Source: Holosporales bacterium (GTDB lineage: Bacteria; Pseudomonadota; Alphaproteobacteria; RUG11792). From it: DNA of 20,884 nucleotides. Under the pieces are notes generated by a model that saw only the letters and a program-made list of their open reading frames with translations, ran no database searches and was not told where the DNA came from. Location: the NCBI GenBank assembly GCA_031262205.1, contig JAISID010000048.1:1-20884 (forward strand). Direction: 5' to 3'. The position numbers and the translations under genes were made by a program. Of this stretch, positions 7,396 through 14,800 are shown piece by piece (position 1 is the stretch's first letter; each line of letters begins with the position of its first letter).

Positions 7396-8181
7396 ATGAA
7401 TTTTTGGATAGTCGATACGTTTTGCGACGACGTCTTTTGCAATAATCCATCCGCAGTGTTTTTTATCGACGAGTTTGGCGACGATAGATTATTACAGAAT
7501 ATATCAATGGAAATTAATACGACGGAAACTATTTTCGTTAAAGATTTGCAAAACTGTAAATTTGAAGCAATGTGTTTTACTCCAAATTCAAAGGGATTGT
7601 ATTTGGGAAACGGATTATTTGCCGCCGCTAAAGTTATTTGCGAGAAGTATCCGAAGCTGAAAGAATTTGATATAAGGAGCGAGGAACGAGCTTTTAACGT
7701 AAAGGTTTTACATAACGGGGAGATTACGATTTGTTTCCCGACTATTCCGTTGAGAGACGTTATTAAGCCGATTGATCTTTCGGCGGCATTTGACGAGCAA
7801 ACAATTGTTTCTGTTGCGGAATGCCAAAACGACTTGATTGTTGAAATGCGCGATCTTAAAGAGCTGTTTAATCTGAAACCAAATCTAGACGCTTTAAATA
7901 AAATTGATTATAAGTCTTTTGTTATGGTCGCCGTTGAAAACCAAACGGATGGAGGTTACAATTTTTGTGCCAAGGTTTGCGCTCCAAAGTTAGGAATATT
8001 TAACGGCGTAACGACGCCGATTGCTTATGCAGAGCTAGCCGCATACTGGGCGAATAAAATAAACAAAGCAGAGTTTATAGGTCGCGCTAAAAGCGAACGC
8101 ATTAACGTAAAATATAATTCTGAATTTACATATATAACAAGCAACTGCGTAATTTCAACAGGAGGGACGACATCCTTTTAA
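7396..8181 (+). CDS. Divergent PhzF-family (isomerase/epimerase fold) protein
   Basis: 261 residues from ATG at 7396, where the family start MNFWIVDTF begins. GGAAG at 7380-7384 serves this ATG (11-base spacing) or GTG at 7390 (5-base spacing). PhzF traits seen: WIVDTFCDDVFCNNPSAVF near the N-terminus, NTTETIF with the catalytic-position Glu44, FTPNSKGLYLGNGLFAAA, and AELAAYW in the second half. Both signature motifs are eroded: GHATLAAA reads GNGLFAAA (His to Asn72), and the second-half EDPxTGSA loop reads NGVTTPIAY (203-211). The family holds isomerases and epimerases of small acids as well as many proteins of unknown role. The substrate here is unknown, and catalysis may be altered or lost. 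It lies between the MFS gene and tRNA-Trp. Confidence 0.72.
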   Translation: MNFWIVDTFCDDVFCNNPSAVFFIDEFGDDRLLQNISMEINTTETIFVKDLQNCKFEAMCFTPNSKGLYLGNGLFAAAKVICEKYPKLKEFDIRSEERAFNVKVLHNGEITICFPTIPLRDVIKPIDLSAAFDEQTIVSVAECQNDLIVEMRDLKELFNLKPNLDALNKIDYKSFVMVAVENQTDGGYNFCAKVCAPKLGIFNGVTTPIAYAELAAYWANKINKAEFIGRAKSERINVKYNSEFTYITSNCVISTGGTTSF

Positions 8182-8253
8182 AGTTGTTTTACCGACGATA
8201 TAATAGGCGCGCCGTCGCAAAAATAAATTCAAAACATTTTAAGAATAATTTTT

Positions 8254-8284
8254 CTGGCAAGGTTTATATCCCTTATGCTACAAT
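8254..8284 (+). promoter_or_regulatory. Promoter upstream of tRNA-Trp and secE-nusG
   Basis: An extended -10, TGC-TACAAT (TG at 8276-8277, hexamer 8279-8284), lies 15 bases before the tRNA. A CTGGCA-like -35 at 8254-8259 is spaced 19 bases away, slightly long. Its position just before the mature tRNA end suits a tRNA promoter, and transcription may continue into secE. Confidence 0.5.
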
Positions 8285-8299
8285 AGAACGAATAAAAGT

Positions 8300-8375
8300 A
8301 GGAGCGTAGCTCAACTGGTAGAGTTCCGGTCTCCAAAACCGGCGGTTGGGGGTTCGATTCCCTCCGCTCCTGCCA
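8300..8375 (+). tRNA. trnW: tRNA-Trp (anticodon CCA)
   Basis: A 76-base cloverleaf. The acceptor stem is AGGAGCG/CGCTCCT. The D arm is GCTC...GAGT. The anticodon stem is CCGGT/ACCGG with loop CTCCAAA, giving anticodon CCA at 8333-8335. The T arm is GGGGG TTCGATT CCCTC. The discriminator is G, and the CCA tail is encoded at 8373-8375. It sits 35 bases before secE, the conserved alphaproteobacterial arrangement. The tuf gene that often precedes this tRNA is absent; the PhzF-like gene is there instead. Confidence 0.97.
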
Positions 8376-8410
8376 TTTTGGGGTTGTCGCTCTTAAATAA
8401 AGGAATAGGA

Positions 8411-8614
8411 ATGAATGAGAAGTCTACGATAGGAAGAATTTTTGCTTTTATCGGCGATGTGAAACATGAAATTGAGAAAGTAACTTGGCCGTCTCGGAAA
8501 GAGGTTATTATCACGACAATCATAGTTTTTGTAATCGCTTTAATCGCTTCTCTATTCTTCGCGTTGGTAGATACGGCTTGGTATAAAATTGTTCACTCTA
8601 TAATTGGAAAGTAG
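8411..8614 (+). CDS. secE: Preprotein translocase subunit SecE
   Basis: 67 residues from ATG at 8411, with AGGA at 8401-8404 upstream. A TTG 11 codons earlier would begin only 3 bases after the tRNA and is rejected. The protein has the minimal SecE form: an amphipathic helix with the conserved EIEKVTWPSRKEV motif (about 20-32), followed by one transmembrane segment (IITTIIVFVIALIASLFFAL). SecE clamps SecY in the inner-membrane Sec channel. It lies 10 bases before nusG, the usual cotranscribed pair. Confidence 0.95.
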   Translation: MNEKSTIGRIFAFIGDVKHEIEKVTWPSRKEVIITTIIVFVIALIASLFFALVDTAWYKIVHSIIGK

Positions 8615-8624
8615 TTAAGGGGAA

Positions 8625-9161
8625 ATGACGCAAAAAGCTAGGTGGTACATAGTTCACGTTTACTCTGGTTTTGAAAATAAAGTTTCTCAACTTATAAAAG
8701 AGGCTGCTGAAAAGAAAGGGCTTACAGACTGTTTTGAAGAGATATTAATCCCGACGGAAGAAGTCGTTGAGATTAAAGGGGGAGAAAAGGTTAACGTTAA
8801 TAAGAAATATTTTCCTGGATATATCTTAGTAAAAATGGTTATGAACGACGATACGGGATACTTAGTAAGGAACCTTCCCAAAGTAGCAGGCTTTTTGGGC
8901 AGTAAGGGGAAACCGTGTCCTATTAGCGAGTCGGAAGTTAAAAGAATAATAGATCAGGTTCAGGAATCTATTGAATCCCCAAGGAATGCGATTACATATG
9001 AAATTGGGGAGCAAATTAGAGTGACGGACGGTCCTTTTGCTTCTTTCTCCGGATTTGTGGAAGAGATAGAGAATGATAAGAAAAGACTTAAAGTTTCCGT
9101 TATGATTTTTGGAAGGGCTACTCCAGTTGAATTGGAATATAATCAAGTTGAAAAAGCGTAA
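8625..9161 (+). CDS. nusG: Transcription termination/antitermination factor NusG
   Basis: 178 residues, a normal length. ATG at 8625 follows AAGGGG by 3-4 bases. The N-terminal NGN domain has RWYIVHVYSGFENKV and YFPGYILVKMVM, the RNA-polymerase-binding face. The C-terminal KOW domain begins near YEIGEQIRVTDGPFASFSGFVEEI (about 125-148). NusG binds the beta' clamp and links polymerase to Rho or to the ribosome (S10). It is encoded just upstream of the ribosomal protein genes, as in most bacteria. Confidence 0.97.
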   Translation: MTQKARWYIVHVYSGFENKVSQLIKEAAEKKGLTDCFEEILIPTEEVVEIKGGEKVNVNKKYFPGYILVKMVMNDDTGYLVRNLPKVAGFLGSKGKPCPISESEVKRIIDQVQESIESPRNAITYEIGEQIRVTDGPFASFSGFVEEIENDKKRLKVSVMIFGRATPVELEYNQVEKA

Positions 9162-9234
9162 ATATAGTTTGGCGGGAGATTTGTCATTTTGTTGGTTGCA
9201 CCGCGAAACGTTTGATTAAGGAGAAAGTAGAAAA

Positions 9235-9669
9235 ATGGCGAAAAAAGTTGTAGGTTACATAAAACTTCAAATCCCTGCGGGGAAAGCGGCGCCGTCGCCT
9301 CCGGTAGGGCCTGCATTGGCTCAAAAGGGGTTAAATATTATGGAGTTTTGCAAAGCGTTTAATGCAAAAACGCAATCTATGGAGCAGGGAATGCCCGTGC
9401 CGGTCGTTATAACCGCGTATGTGGATAAAAGTTTTACTTTTGAAATGAAAACTCCACCCGCTACATATTATATAAAGAAGGCGGCAAATATTACGAGCGG
9501 GTCTCAGAAAACAGGGATAACGGCTCCCGTAGCTAAAATTACAAAATCTCAGGTTCAAGAAATAGCGAAACAGAAAATGCAAGATTTAAATGCGAACGAT
9601 GTGGAGGCCGCCAGTAAAATGATAATCGGTTCCGCAAGGTCTATGGGCGTTGAAGTGGTTGGGGGATAG
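9235..9669 (+). CDS. rplK: 50S ribosomal protein L11
   Basis: 144 residues, a typical length, with AAGGAG at 9218-9223 upstream. The N-terminal domain holds the proline-rich IPAGKAAPSPPVGPALAQKGLNIMEFCKAFN segment (the thiostrepton/GTPase-centre helix), and the C-terminal domain binds 23S rRNA helices 43-44. The start is set by conserved MAKKVVGYIKLQ. The stop is 4 bases before rplA, so the two are translated as a pair. Confidence 0.97.
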   Translation: MAKKVVGYIKLQIPAGKAAPSPPVGPALAQKGLNIMEFCKAFNAKTQSMEQGMPVPVVITAYVDKSFTFEMKTPPATYYIKKAANITSGSQKTGITAPVAKITKSQVQEIAKQKMQDLNANDVEAASKMIIGSARSMGVEVVGG

Positions 9670-9673
9670 CGAT

Positions 9674-10357
9674 ATGGCAAAACTTGGAAAGCGTTTAAAG
9701 AATGCGAAGAAGGACATAAATTTCAGTAAAGTATATTCGTTAAAAGAAGCGATTGAAATTGTCAAAAAGGCCGCGACGGCAAAATTTGACGAGACTATTG
9801 AAATTAGCATAATGTTGGGAATCGATCCGACGAAACAAGAACAAAACGTCAGGAACGTTATTTCGTTGCCTAACGGGACAGGCAAGACTTATAAAGTGGC
9901 CGTCTTTGCAAAAGATCAAAAAGCCGAAGAGGCAAAAAAAGCGGGAGCGGATATCGTTGGAGCAGACGACTTAGTCGAGATGATTCAAAAAGGAGATATG
10001 CCGTTTGATCGATGCGTGGCGACTCCCGATATGATGCCTCTCGTGGGAAAGGTTGGTAAAATATTAGGTCCGAAAGGACTTATGCCTAATCCAAAGCTAG
10101 GAACCGTGACGCTTGATGTTAAGACCGCAATATGTAATATTAAAAGCGGACAGATTGAATATAGATCTGAAAAAAACGGCATCGTTCACGCCGGAATTGG
10201 GAAAGCTAGCTTTTCAAACGGCGCTATTGAGGAAAATGCAAAGGCTTTGATAGACGCTATTGTTAAGTCGAAACCAACCGGAGCGAAAGGAGCTTATTTG
10301 AAAAAGACGACTCTAAGCTCGACAATGGGAATAGGGGTGACTTTTGCATTGGATTAA
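9674..10357 (+). CDS. rplA: 50S ribosomal protein L1
   Basis: 227 residues from ATG at 9674. An in-frame upstream start at 9650 would overlap rplK and is rejected. The purine run GGGGGA at the end of rplK acts as the ribosome binding site. The family pattern is clear: MAKLGKRLKNAKK, YSLKEAIEIVKKAATAKFDETIEI, MMPLVGKVGKILGPKGLMPNPKLGTVT (the RNA-binding hinge) and AYLKKTTLSSTMG at the C-terminus. L1 forms the stalk at the E site. In other bacteria it also represses its own operon by binding the mRNA. Confidence 0.97.
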   Translation: MAKLGKRLKNAKKDINFSKVYSLKEAIEIVKKAATAKFDETIEISIMLGIDPTKQEQNVRNVISLPNGTGKTYKVAVFAKDQKAEEAKKAGADIVGADDLVEMIQKGDMPFDRCVATPDMMPLVGKVGKILGPKGLMPNPKLGTVTLDVKTAICNIKSGQIEYRSEKNGIVHAGIGKASFSNGAIEENAKALIDAIVKSKPTGAKGAYLKKTTLSSTMGIGVTFALD

Positions 10358-10372
10358 TGGAAAGAATTTTGT

Positions 10373-10426
10373 AAGGTTAACGATTAACTTTGCGAATAGA
10401 CGTTTGGCGAAAAATCAAACGTTGTC
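10373..10426 (+). promoter_or_regulatory. Twin hairpins after rplA (attenuator or L10 leader part)
   Basis: AAGGTTAA (10373-10380) pairs with TTAACTTT (10384-10391) around CGA, with one G-T pair. ACGTTTG (10400-10406) pairs with CAAACGT (10416-10422) around a 9-base loop and can extend through flanking GA/GTC with a 1-base bulge. There is no T-run, so a Rho-independent terminator is unlikely. RNA processing or autoregulatory binding by L1 or L10 is possible. Confidence 0.4.
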
Positions 10427-10481
10427 GAAGACTGTAGGTTTTGGAAGTTGAGATGTTTCTGAAGTAAAGGAATTGTTTGAA

Positions 10482-10569
10482 GGGAGCGGCGGCCTGTCTA
10501 GCGAAGCTAGACCCGCGTTATTGTTAATAACGCGGTCGCAATGCGCGCCTTGCGAAGGCCGCCGCTCCC
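10482..10569. repeat. Perfect four-way junction (cloverleaf/cruciform) element
   Basis: Four perfect helices abut with no unpaired base between them. The outer 14-bp stem is GGGAGCGGCGGCCT (10482-10495) with 10556-10569. Arm 1 is GTCTAGC-GAA-GCTAGAC (10496-10512). Arm 2 is CCGCGTTATT (10513-10522), loop GTT, and its complement (10526-10535). Arm 3 is TCGCAA (10536-10541), an 8-base loop, and TTGCGA (10550-10555). The element is much more GC-rich than its surroundings. It sits 91 bases upstream of the rplJ start. It is not a tRNA: stem lengths are wrong and there is no T-loop. It may be an inserted palindromic repeat or a structured mRNA leader. No obvious target-site duplication flanks it. 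Confidence 0.85.
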
Positions 10570-10660
10570 CTCAATAAAACCCGCCTGCAATAGACAGAAG
10601 AGGTATTTTTACGCTCCTTCTGTGTTTTTGAGAAGTAGATTTGAGGAGAGAAGGAAGGAT

Positions 10661-11164
10661 ATGAAAAGACAAGAAAAAGAATCTTTCGTATCTCATATAC
10701 GGGAAGAATTATCAAACTCGTCGATAGTCGTCGCTCTTAACAGAGAGTCTGGAATAACCGTCGAGGAGTTGACTAAGTTTCGAAAGGATATGAGAGCTAC
10801 GGAAGCGAATTTCAAAATTCTTAAGAATACGTTGGCTCGCATAGCGGTAAAGGATTCGGCGTTGGATCCGATTAGCCAGTGTCTTAAGGGGCAAACCGCA
10901 TTGGCTTATTCTAACAATCCAGTCGGGATGGCTAAAACGATTTCGAAGTTTGCTAAAGACAGCGAGAAGATAACGATTTTAGGCGGAGTTATGGACGGGG
11001 GAGTAATTTCGGTTGAAGTAATCAAAGAGTTGGCCTCTCTTCCATCTATGGACGAACTTCGCGCGAAAATCATTGGATTGCTTACGGCTGCGGCTTCGAA
11101 AATTGTTCGGACGATTAAAGAACCGTCCGCTAGAGTTGCAAGAGTTGTTGCCGCGAAGAATTAA
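10661..11164 (+). CDS. rplJ: 50S ribosomal protein L10
   Basis: 167 residues from ATG at 10661, preceded by AAGGAAGG. The reading frame is open 40 codons further upstream through the cloverleaf element, but that extension has no family similarity and is rejected. L10 traits: KESFVSHIREELSNSSIVVALNRESGITVEELTKFRKDMR, then FKILKNTLARIAV, then LKGQTALAYSNNPVGMAKTISKF, and the C-terminal helix that carries the L7/L12 dimers. L10 anchors the stalk on 23S rRNA next to L11. It usually represses its own operon via the leader. Confidence 0.96.
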   Translation: MKRQEKESFVSHIREELSNSSIVVALNRESGITVEELTKFRKDMRATEANFKILKNTLARIAVKDSALDPISQCLKGQTALAYSNNPVGMAKTISKFAKDSEKITILGGVMDGGVISVEVIKELASLPSMDELRAKIIGLLTAAASKIVRTIKEPSARVARVVAAKN

Positions 11165-11200
11165 TAATAAGGAAAACTTAAGTTTTAAAGGAGTATAAAA

Positions 11201-11578
11201 ATGTCGGATTTAACAAAAATAGTAGACGAATTATCAAAATTAACGGTGTTGGAAGCAGCTGAACTTTCCAAATTGTTGGAAGAAAAGTGGGGCGTTAGCG
11301 CCGCTGCGGCAGTCGCGGTCGCCGCAGGGCCGGCTGCGGCGGGAGCCGCTCCAGCCGAGGAAAAAACCGATTTTGACGTTGAATTGACGGATGCGGGAGC
11401 TAACAAGATTAACGTTATTAAAGAAGTTAGAGCGATTGTTCCCGAGCTAGGTTTGAAGGAAGCGAAGGAGCTTGTCGAAGGAGCGCCGAAAGTAGTTAAG
11501 GCGGGCGTTAACAAAGAAGAAGCCGAGAAAATAAAGAAACAACTAGAAGCCGCCGGGGCGAAAGTCGCGATAAAATAA
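11201..11578 (+). CDS. rplL: 50S ribosomal protein L7/L12
   Basis: 125 residues, a normal length, with AAAGGAG at 11187-11193. The N-terminal dimerisation helices (DLTKIVDELSKLTVLEAAELSKLLEEKWGV) are followed by an alanine-rich flexible hinge (about 32-55). The C-terminal factor-binding domain starts at EKTDFDVEL and includes KINVIKEVRAIVPELGLKEAKELVEGAPK. It is the multi-copy stalk protein that recruits translational GTPases. It follows rplJ by 36 bases. Confidence 0.97.
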   Translation: MSDLTKIVDELSKLTVLEAAELSKLLEEKWGVSAAAAVAVAAGPAAAGAAPAEEKTDFDVELTDAGANKINVIKEVRAIVPELGLKEAKELVEGAPKVVKAGVNKEEAEKIKKQLEAAGAKVAIK

Positions 11579-11602
11579 AGGTAAAAAAGTAATTTTCAAA
11601 AT

Positions 11603-11688
11603 GGTAAATTTCGGATTCGAGTTTGGGTTGAATGATTGTTGTGGAAACGATTTTTTGATTTTCTTGGGTTTAAGAAATTTACCTTTTT
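11603..11688 (+). terminator. Possible attenuator between rplL and rpoB
   Basis: GGTAAATTTC (11603-11612) and GAAATTTACC (11674-11683) are perfect complements closing a 61-base apical region, followed at once by TTTTT. The stem is AT-rich and the loop is long, so it would be a weak or partial terminator. That suits an attenuator that lets some polymerase pass into rpoBC. Confidence 0.4.
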
Positions 11689-11770
11689 GCAGTTGGAGCT
11701 TGAAAAATTAGATGAATAAAAAAGTGATTTGGGAGGTTATTTTTTGAAGAGTCTCGCGTTCCCTTTTTTA

Positions 11771-11788
11771 GACAAATCGCGATTTGTC
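11771..11788. promoter_or_regulatory. 18-bp perfect palindrome in the rpoB leader
   Basis: GACAAATCGCGATTTGTC is fully self-complementary and lies 112 bases upstream of rpoB. It resembles an operator for a dimeric regulator or could be an unlooped RNA duplex site. No known regulator is recognised. Confidence 0.4.
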
Positions 11789-11899
11789 GTATGCAAACGG
11801 CTAAGAGAATATATCGTTGAGTAGAGTTTTGAAGAGAAGTCGCCGCATGGTTTTTGACTAACGCGTTGTAAAGCAGAGGTTTTTTAAAGGTTTGTAAAT

Positions 11900-14800
11900 A
11901 TGATTAGATCTTATGTAGGACGTAAACGTTTTCGTAAATTCTTTGGAAAAATAAAAGAGAAGACTCAGTTGCCAAATCTTATATCTCTCCAAAAAAGTTC
12001 GTTTGATTCGTTTTTACAATACAATGTTCCTCAAAACAAAATGGAAAATACGGGTTTGCTCGGCATATTTAACTCGTTTTTTCCAGTTAAAGACGCTGCG
12101 GGAAAAGCGCAGCTTGAATTTTGCGGATATTCTTTTGAGGAACCTAAATATACCGAACTTGAATGTCGCAAAAGAGGAGGCACTTACGCTTCTGCAATTA
12201 GGGGAAAATTTAGACTAATTATTTGGGACGTCGATTTAGAAACAGGCGTTAGAACGATAAAAGACATAAAAGAGCAAGACGTTTATCTCGGCGATATACC
12301 GCTTATGACGGATCGAGGGACTTTTATATTTAATGGAATTGAAAGAGTAGTAGTTTCCCAGATGCACAGAAGCCCTGGGATTTTCATATGTCATGATCGC
12401 GGAAAGACTCATTCTTCAGGTAAGTATTTATTTGCGGCAAGAATTATTCCTTATAGAGGTTCTTGGATAGATTTTGAATTTGATCATAAAGACGTTTTAT
12501 ATGTCAGGATTGATAAGAGAAGGAAAGTTTTGGCGACCGCTTTCTTTATGTGTCTTGAAAGCAAGGAAACGGAAGAATATAGAAAAAAGCTAAAAGAAGG
12601 AGAAGATCTTCCAGAGGGGTACCTGACGGGAATGTCGAAGGAAGAAATTTTGAATGTTTTCTACGAATCTATCGAATGTAAACGCAGCGACGGCGGCTGG
12701 TCTATTCCGTTTGATAAAAATCATTTAAAAGGCGTGAAACTAGAGAAGGATTTAATCGACGCAAAAACGAAAAAAGTCGTCGCGAAAGCGGGCGATAAAT
12801 TAAACCCTAGAGTTTTGGATAAACTTGAAAACGACGGATTAAAGAATTTGCTTATATCCGACGAAGAGATAATCGGCAAGTTTATAGCGAAGGAAATGAT
12901 TAATGAAGAAACGGGAGAAATATATCTTGAAGCCGGCGAAGAGATATCGGATTTGACCCTTCAAAAAATTGATTCAAACAACATTAAAAAGATAGAAATT
13001 TTATTTGTCGATACTATAAATTCAGGACCGTATATCCTTAACACCTTCTTGCATTCGAGATGTAACAACAGAGAGGAGGCGTTAATAGAGTTATACAAAT
13101 CATTAGTGCCGGGAGAGCCGCCGTCTGTGTCTGGAGGGGAAGACCTTTTTAAAGGGATTTTGTTTGATCCCGATAGATATGATCTCTCCGTGGTTGGAAG
13201 GGCGAAAATTAACGAAAGATTAGGAACCGACGTTTCAAGCGAAGTTAGAACGTTGCAAAAGGACGATTTAATTGGAATCGCTAAACTATTGTTTTTAGTT
13301 AAAGACGGCAAAGGCGAAGTCGACGATATCGATAATTTAGGAAATAGAAGAATACGTTCCGTCGGCGAATTGATTGAAAACCAATGTAGGATGGGAATGC
13401 TTCGGATAGAAAGGACGATTCGCGAGAAAATAGCGGCGTCTGAGATAGACAATTTCATGCCGAGCGATTTAATTAACGCTAAGCCGTTGATTACGGCGAT
13501 AAAGGATTTCTTCCTTTTATCGCAGTTGTCTCAGTTTATGGATCAGACGAATCCGTTGTCGGAAGTTACTCATAAAAGAAGATTGTCGGCTTTAGGACCC
13601 GGCGGGCTTTCAAGAGAAAGGGCTGGTTTCGAAGTGCGAGACGTTCACCCGACTCACTATTCGAGGCTTTGTCCAGTAGAAACGCCGGAGGGACAAAATA
13701 TAGGTTTGATAAGTTCTCTTGCGTCTTACGCTAAAATTAATAAATACGGGTTTCTTGAAGCTCCCTACAAGAAGGTTATTAACGGCAAGGTAACGGATGA
13801 GATTGCGTATCTTACCACGACCGAGGAGTGGAAATGCGCTATTGCGCAAGCGGACGTTGCGAAGGATAAAGATGGAAATATAACGGAAGAGCTAGTGATT
13901 TCAAGGCAAGGCGGCGACGCCAGACTAAGACATAAATCTGAAATAGCGTATACCGATGTTTCTCCAAAGCAAGTTGTTTCCGTAGCGGCGGCTCTTATTC
14001 CGTTCTTGGAAAACGACGACGCCAGCCGAGCCTTAATGGGGGCTAATATGCAACGTCAAGCCGTGCCTCTTGTTAGGCCGGAGGCTCCGCTTGTCGGAAC
14101 GGGTATGGAAGCGGTTATCGCGGAAGATTCCGGTTCTTCTATTATCGCGAAGAGAGCTGGAATTATAGACCACGTCGACGCGAAAAGAATTGTCGTTAGA
14201 GTGACGGGCGAAGAGAACGCGGGAGCAGATATTTATAACTTGTCTAAATTCCAATGTTCCAACATGGGAACATGTATTAATCAAAAGCCTCTAGTGAAAA
14301 CGGGGGACGCGATTGAAGCTGGAGATATAATAGCCGACGGTCCCTCCACGGACACTGGAGAACTAGCTCTCGGCAGAAATTTGTTGGTGGCCTTCATGTC
14401 CTGGCAGGGCTACAGTTTCGAGGATTCGATTATTCTTTCCGAAAAACTCGTGATGGACGACGTGTTGACTTCTATTCATATAGAAAGTTTTGAAGTAATG
14501 GCTCGCGATACGAAACTTGGCAATGAAGAGATTACAAGAGATATTCCAAATATTGCGGAAGAATCTTTAAGAAATCTCGACGAGTCGGGGATAGTTTACG
14601 TTGGAGCGGAGGTTAATCCAGGAGACATACTTGTTGGGAAAGTAACCCCTAAGGGCGAAACCCCGATGACTCCGGAGGAAAAATTACTGAGAGCAATATT
14701 CGGAGAGAAATCCGCAGACGTTAAAGATACTTCGTTTAGAGTTCCGCCGGGAATTTCCGGAACGGTCGTCGAGGTACGCGTGTTGGTGAGAAAGGGCGTC

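Larger units (their letters stand above)
10358..10660. other. 303-bp rplA-rplJ gap with structured leader
   Basis: No gene is present. From left to right it holds a 3-base-loop hairpin (10373-10391), a second hairpin (10399-10426), about 55 unstructured bases, a perfect four-way-junction element (10482-10569) and the rplJ ribosome binding site. It occupies the position of the L10 leader known from other bacteria. I could not identify the canonical L10-leader kink-turn by eye. Confidence 0.6.
11579..11899. other. 321-bp rplL-rpoB gap with dyads
   Basis: This is non-coding. It contains a long-range stem GGTAAATTTC (11603-11612) with GAAATTTACC (11674-11683) followed by TTTTT, and an 18-bp perfect palindrome GACAAATCGCGATTTGTC (11771-11788). 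The rpoB ribosome binding site is AAAGG at 11886-11890. In other bacteria this gap holds an attenuator and an RNase III site. Confidence 0.6.

Noticed and set aside
8193..8217. CGACG/CGTCG hairpin with GGCGCGCC as a terminator for the PhzF-like gene
   Set aside because: The stem is only 5 bp with a 15-base loop and no T-run follows.
8378..8410. Upstream TTG start for secE
   Set aside because: It would begin 3 bases after the tRNA with no ribosome binding site. ATG at 8411 matches the family start.
10482..10569. Cloverleaf read as a tRNA gene
   Set aside because: The stems are 14, 7, 10 and 6 bp, arm 2 has a 3-base loop, and there is no TTCGA loop, anticodon loop or CCA end.
10541..10660. 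In-frame 40-codon upstream extension of rplJ
   Set aside because: It starts inside the cloverleaf element and gives a low-complexity Arg/Pro peptide unlike L10. The ATG at 10661 has a strong ribosome binding site and the conserved family start.
11185..11514. Antisense ORF opposite rplL rich in Ala, Ser and Thr
   Set aside because: It is a shadow of the alanine-rich L7/L12 frame, with no ribosome binding site and no family pattern.
12961..13458. 165-codon antisense ORF inside rpoB
   Set aside because: The opposite strand is an intact, highly conserved rpoB. The antisense translation has serine/leucine-rich shadow composition.
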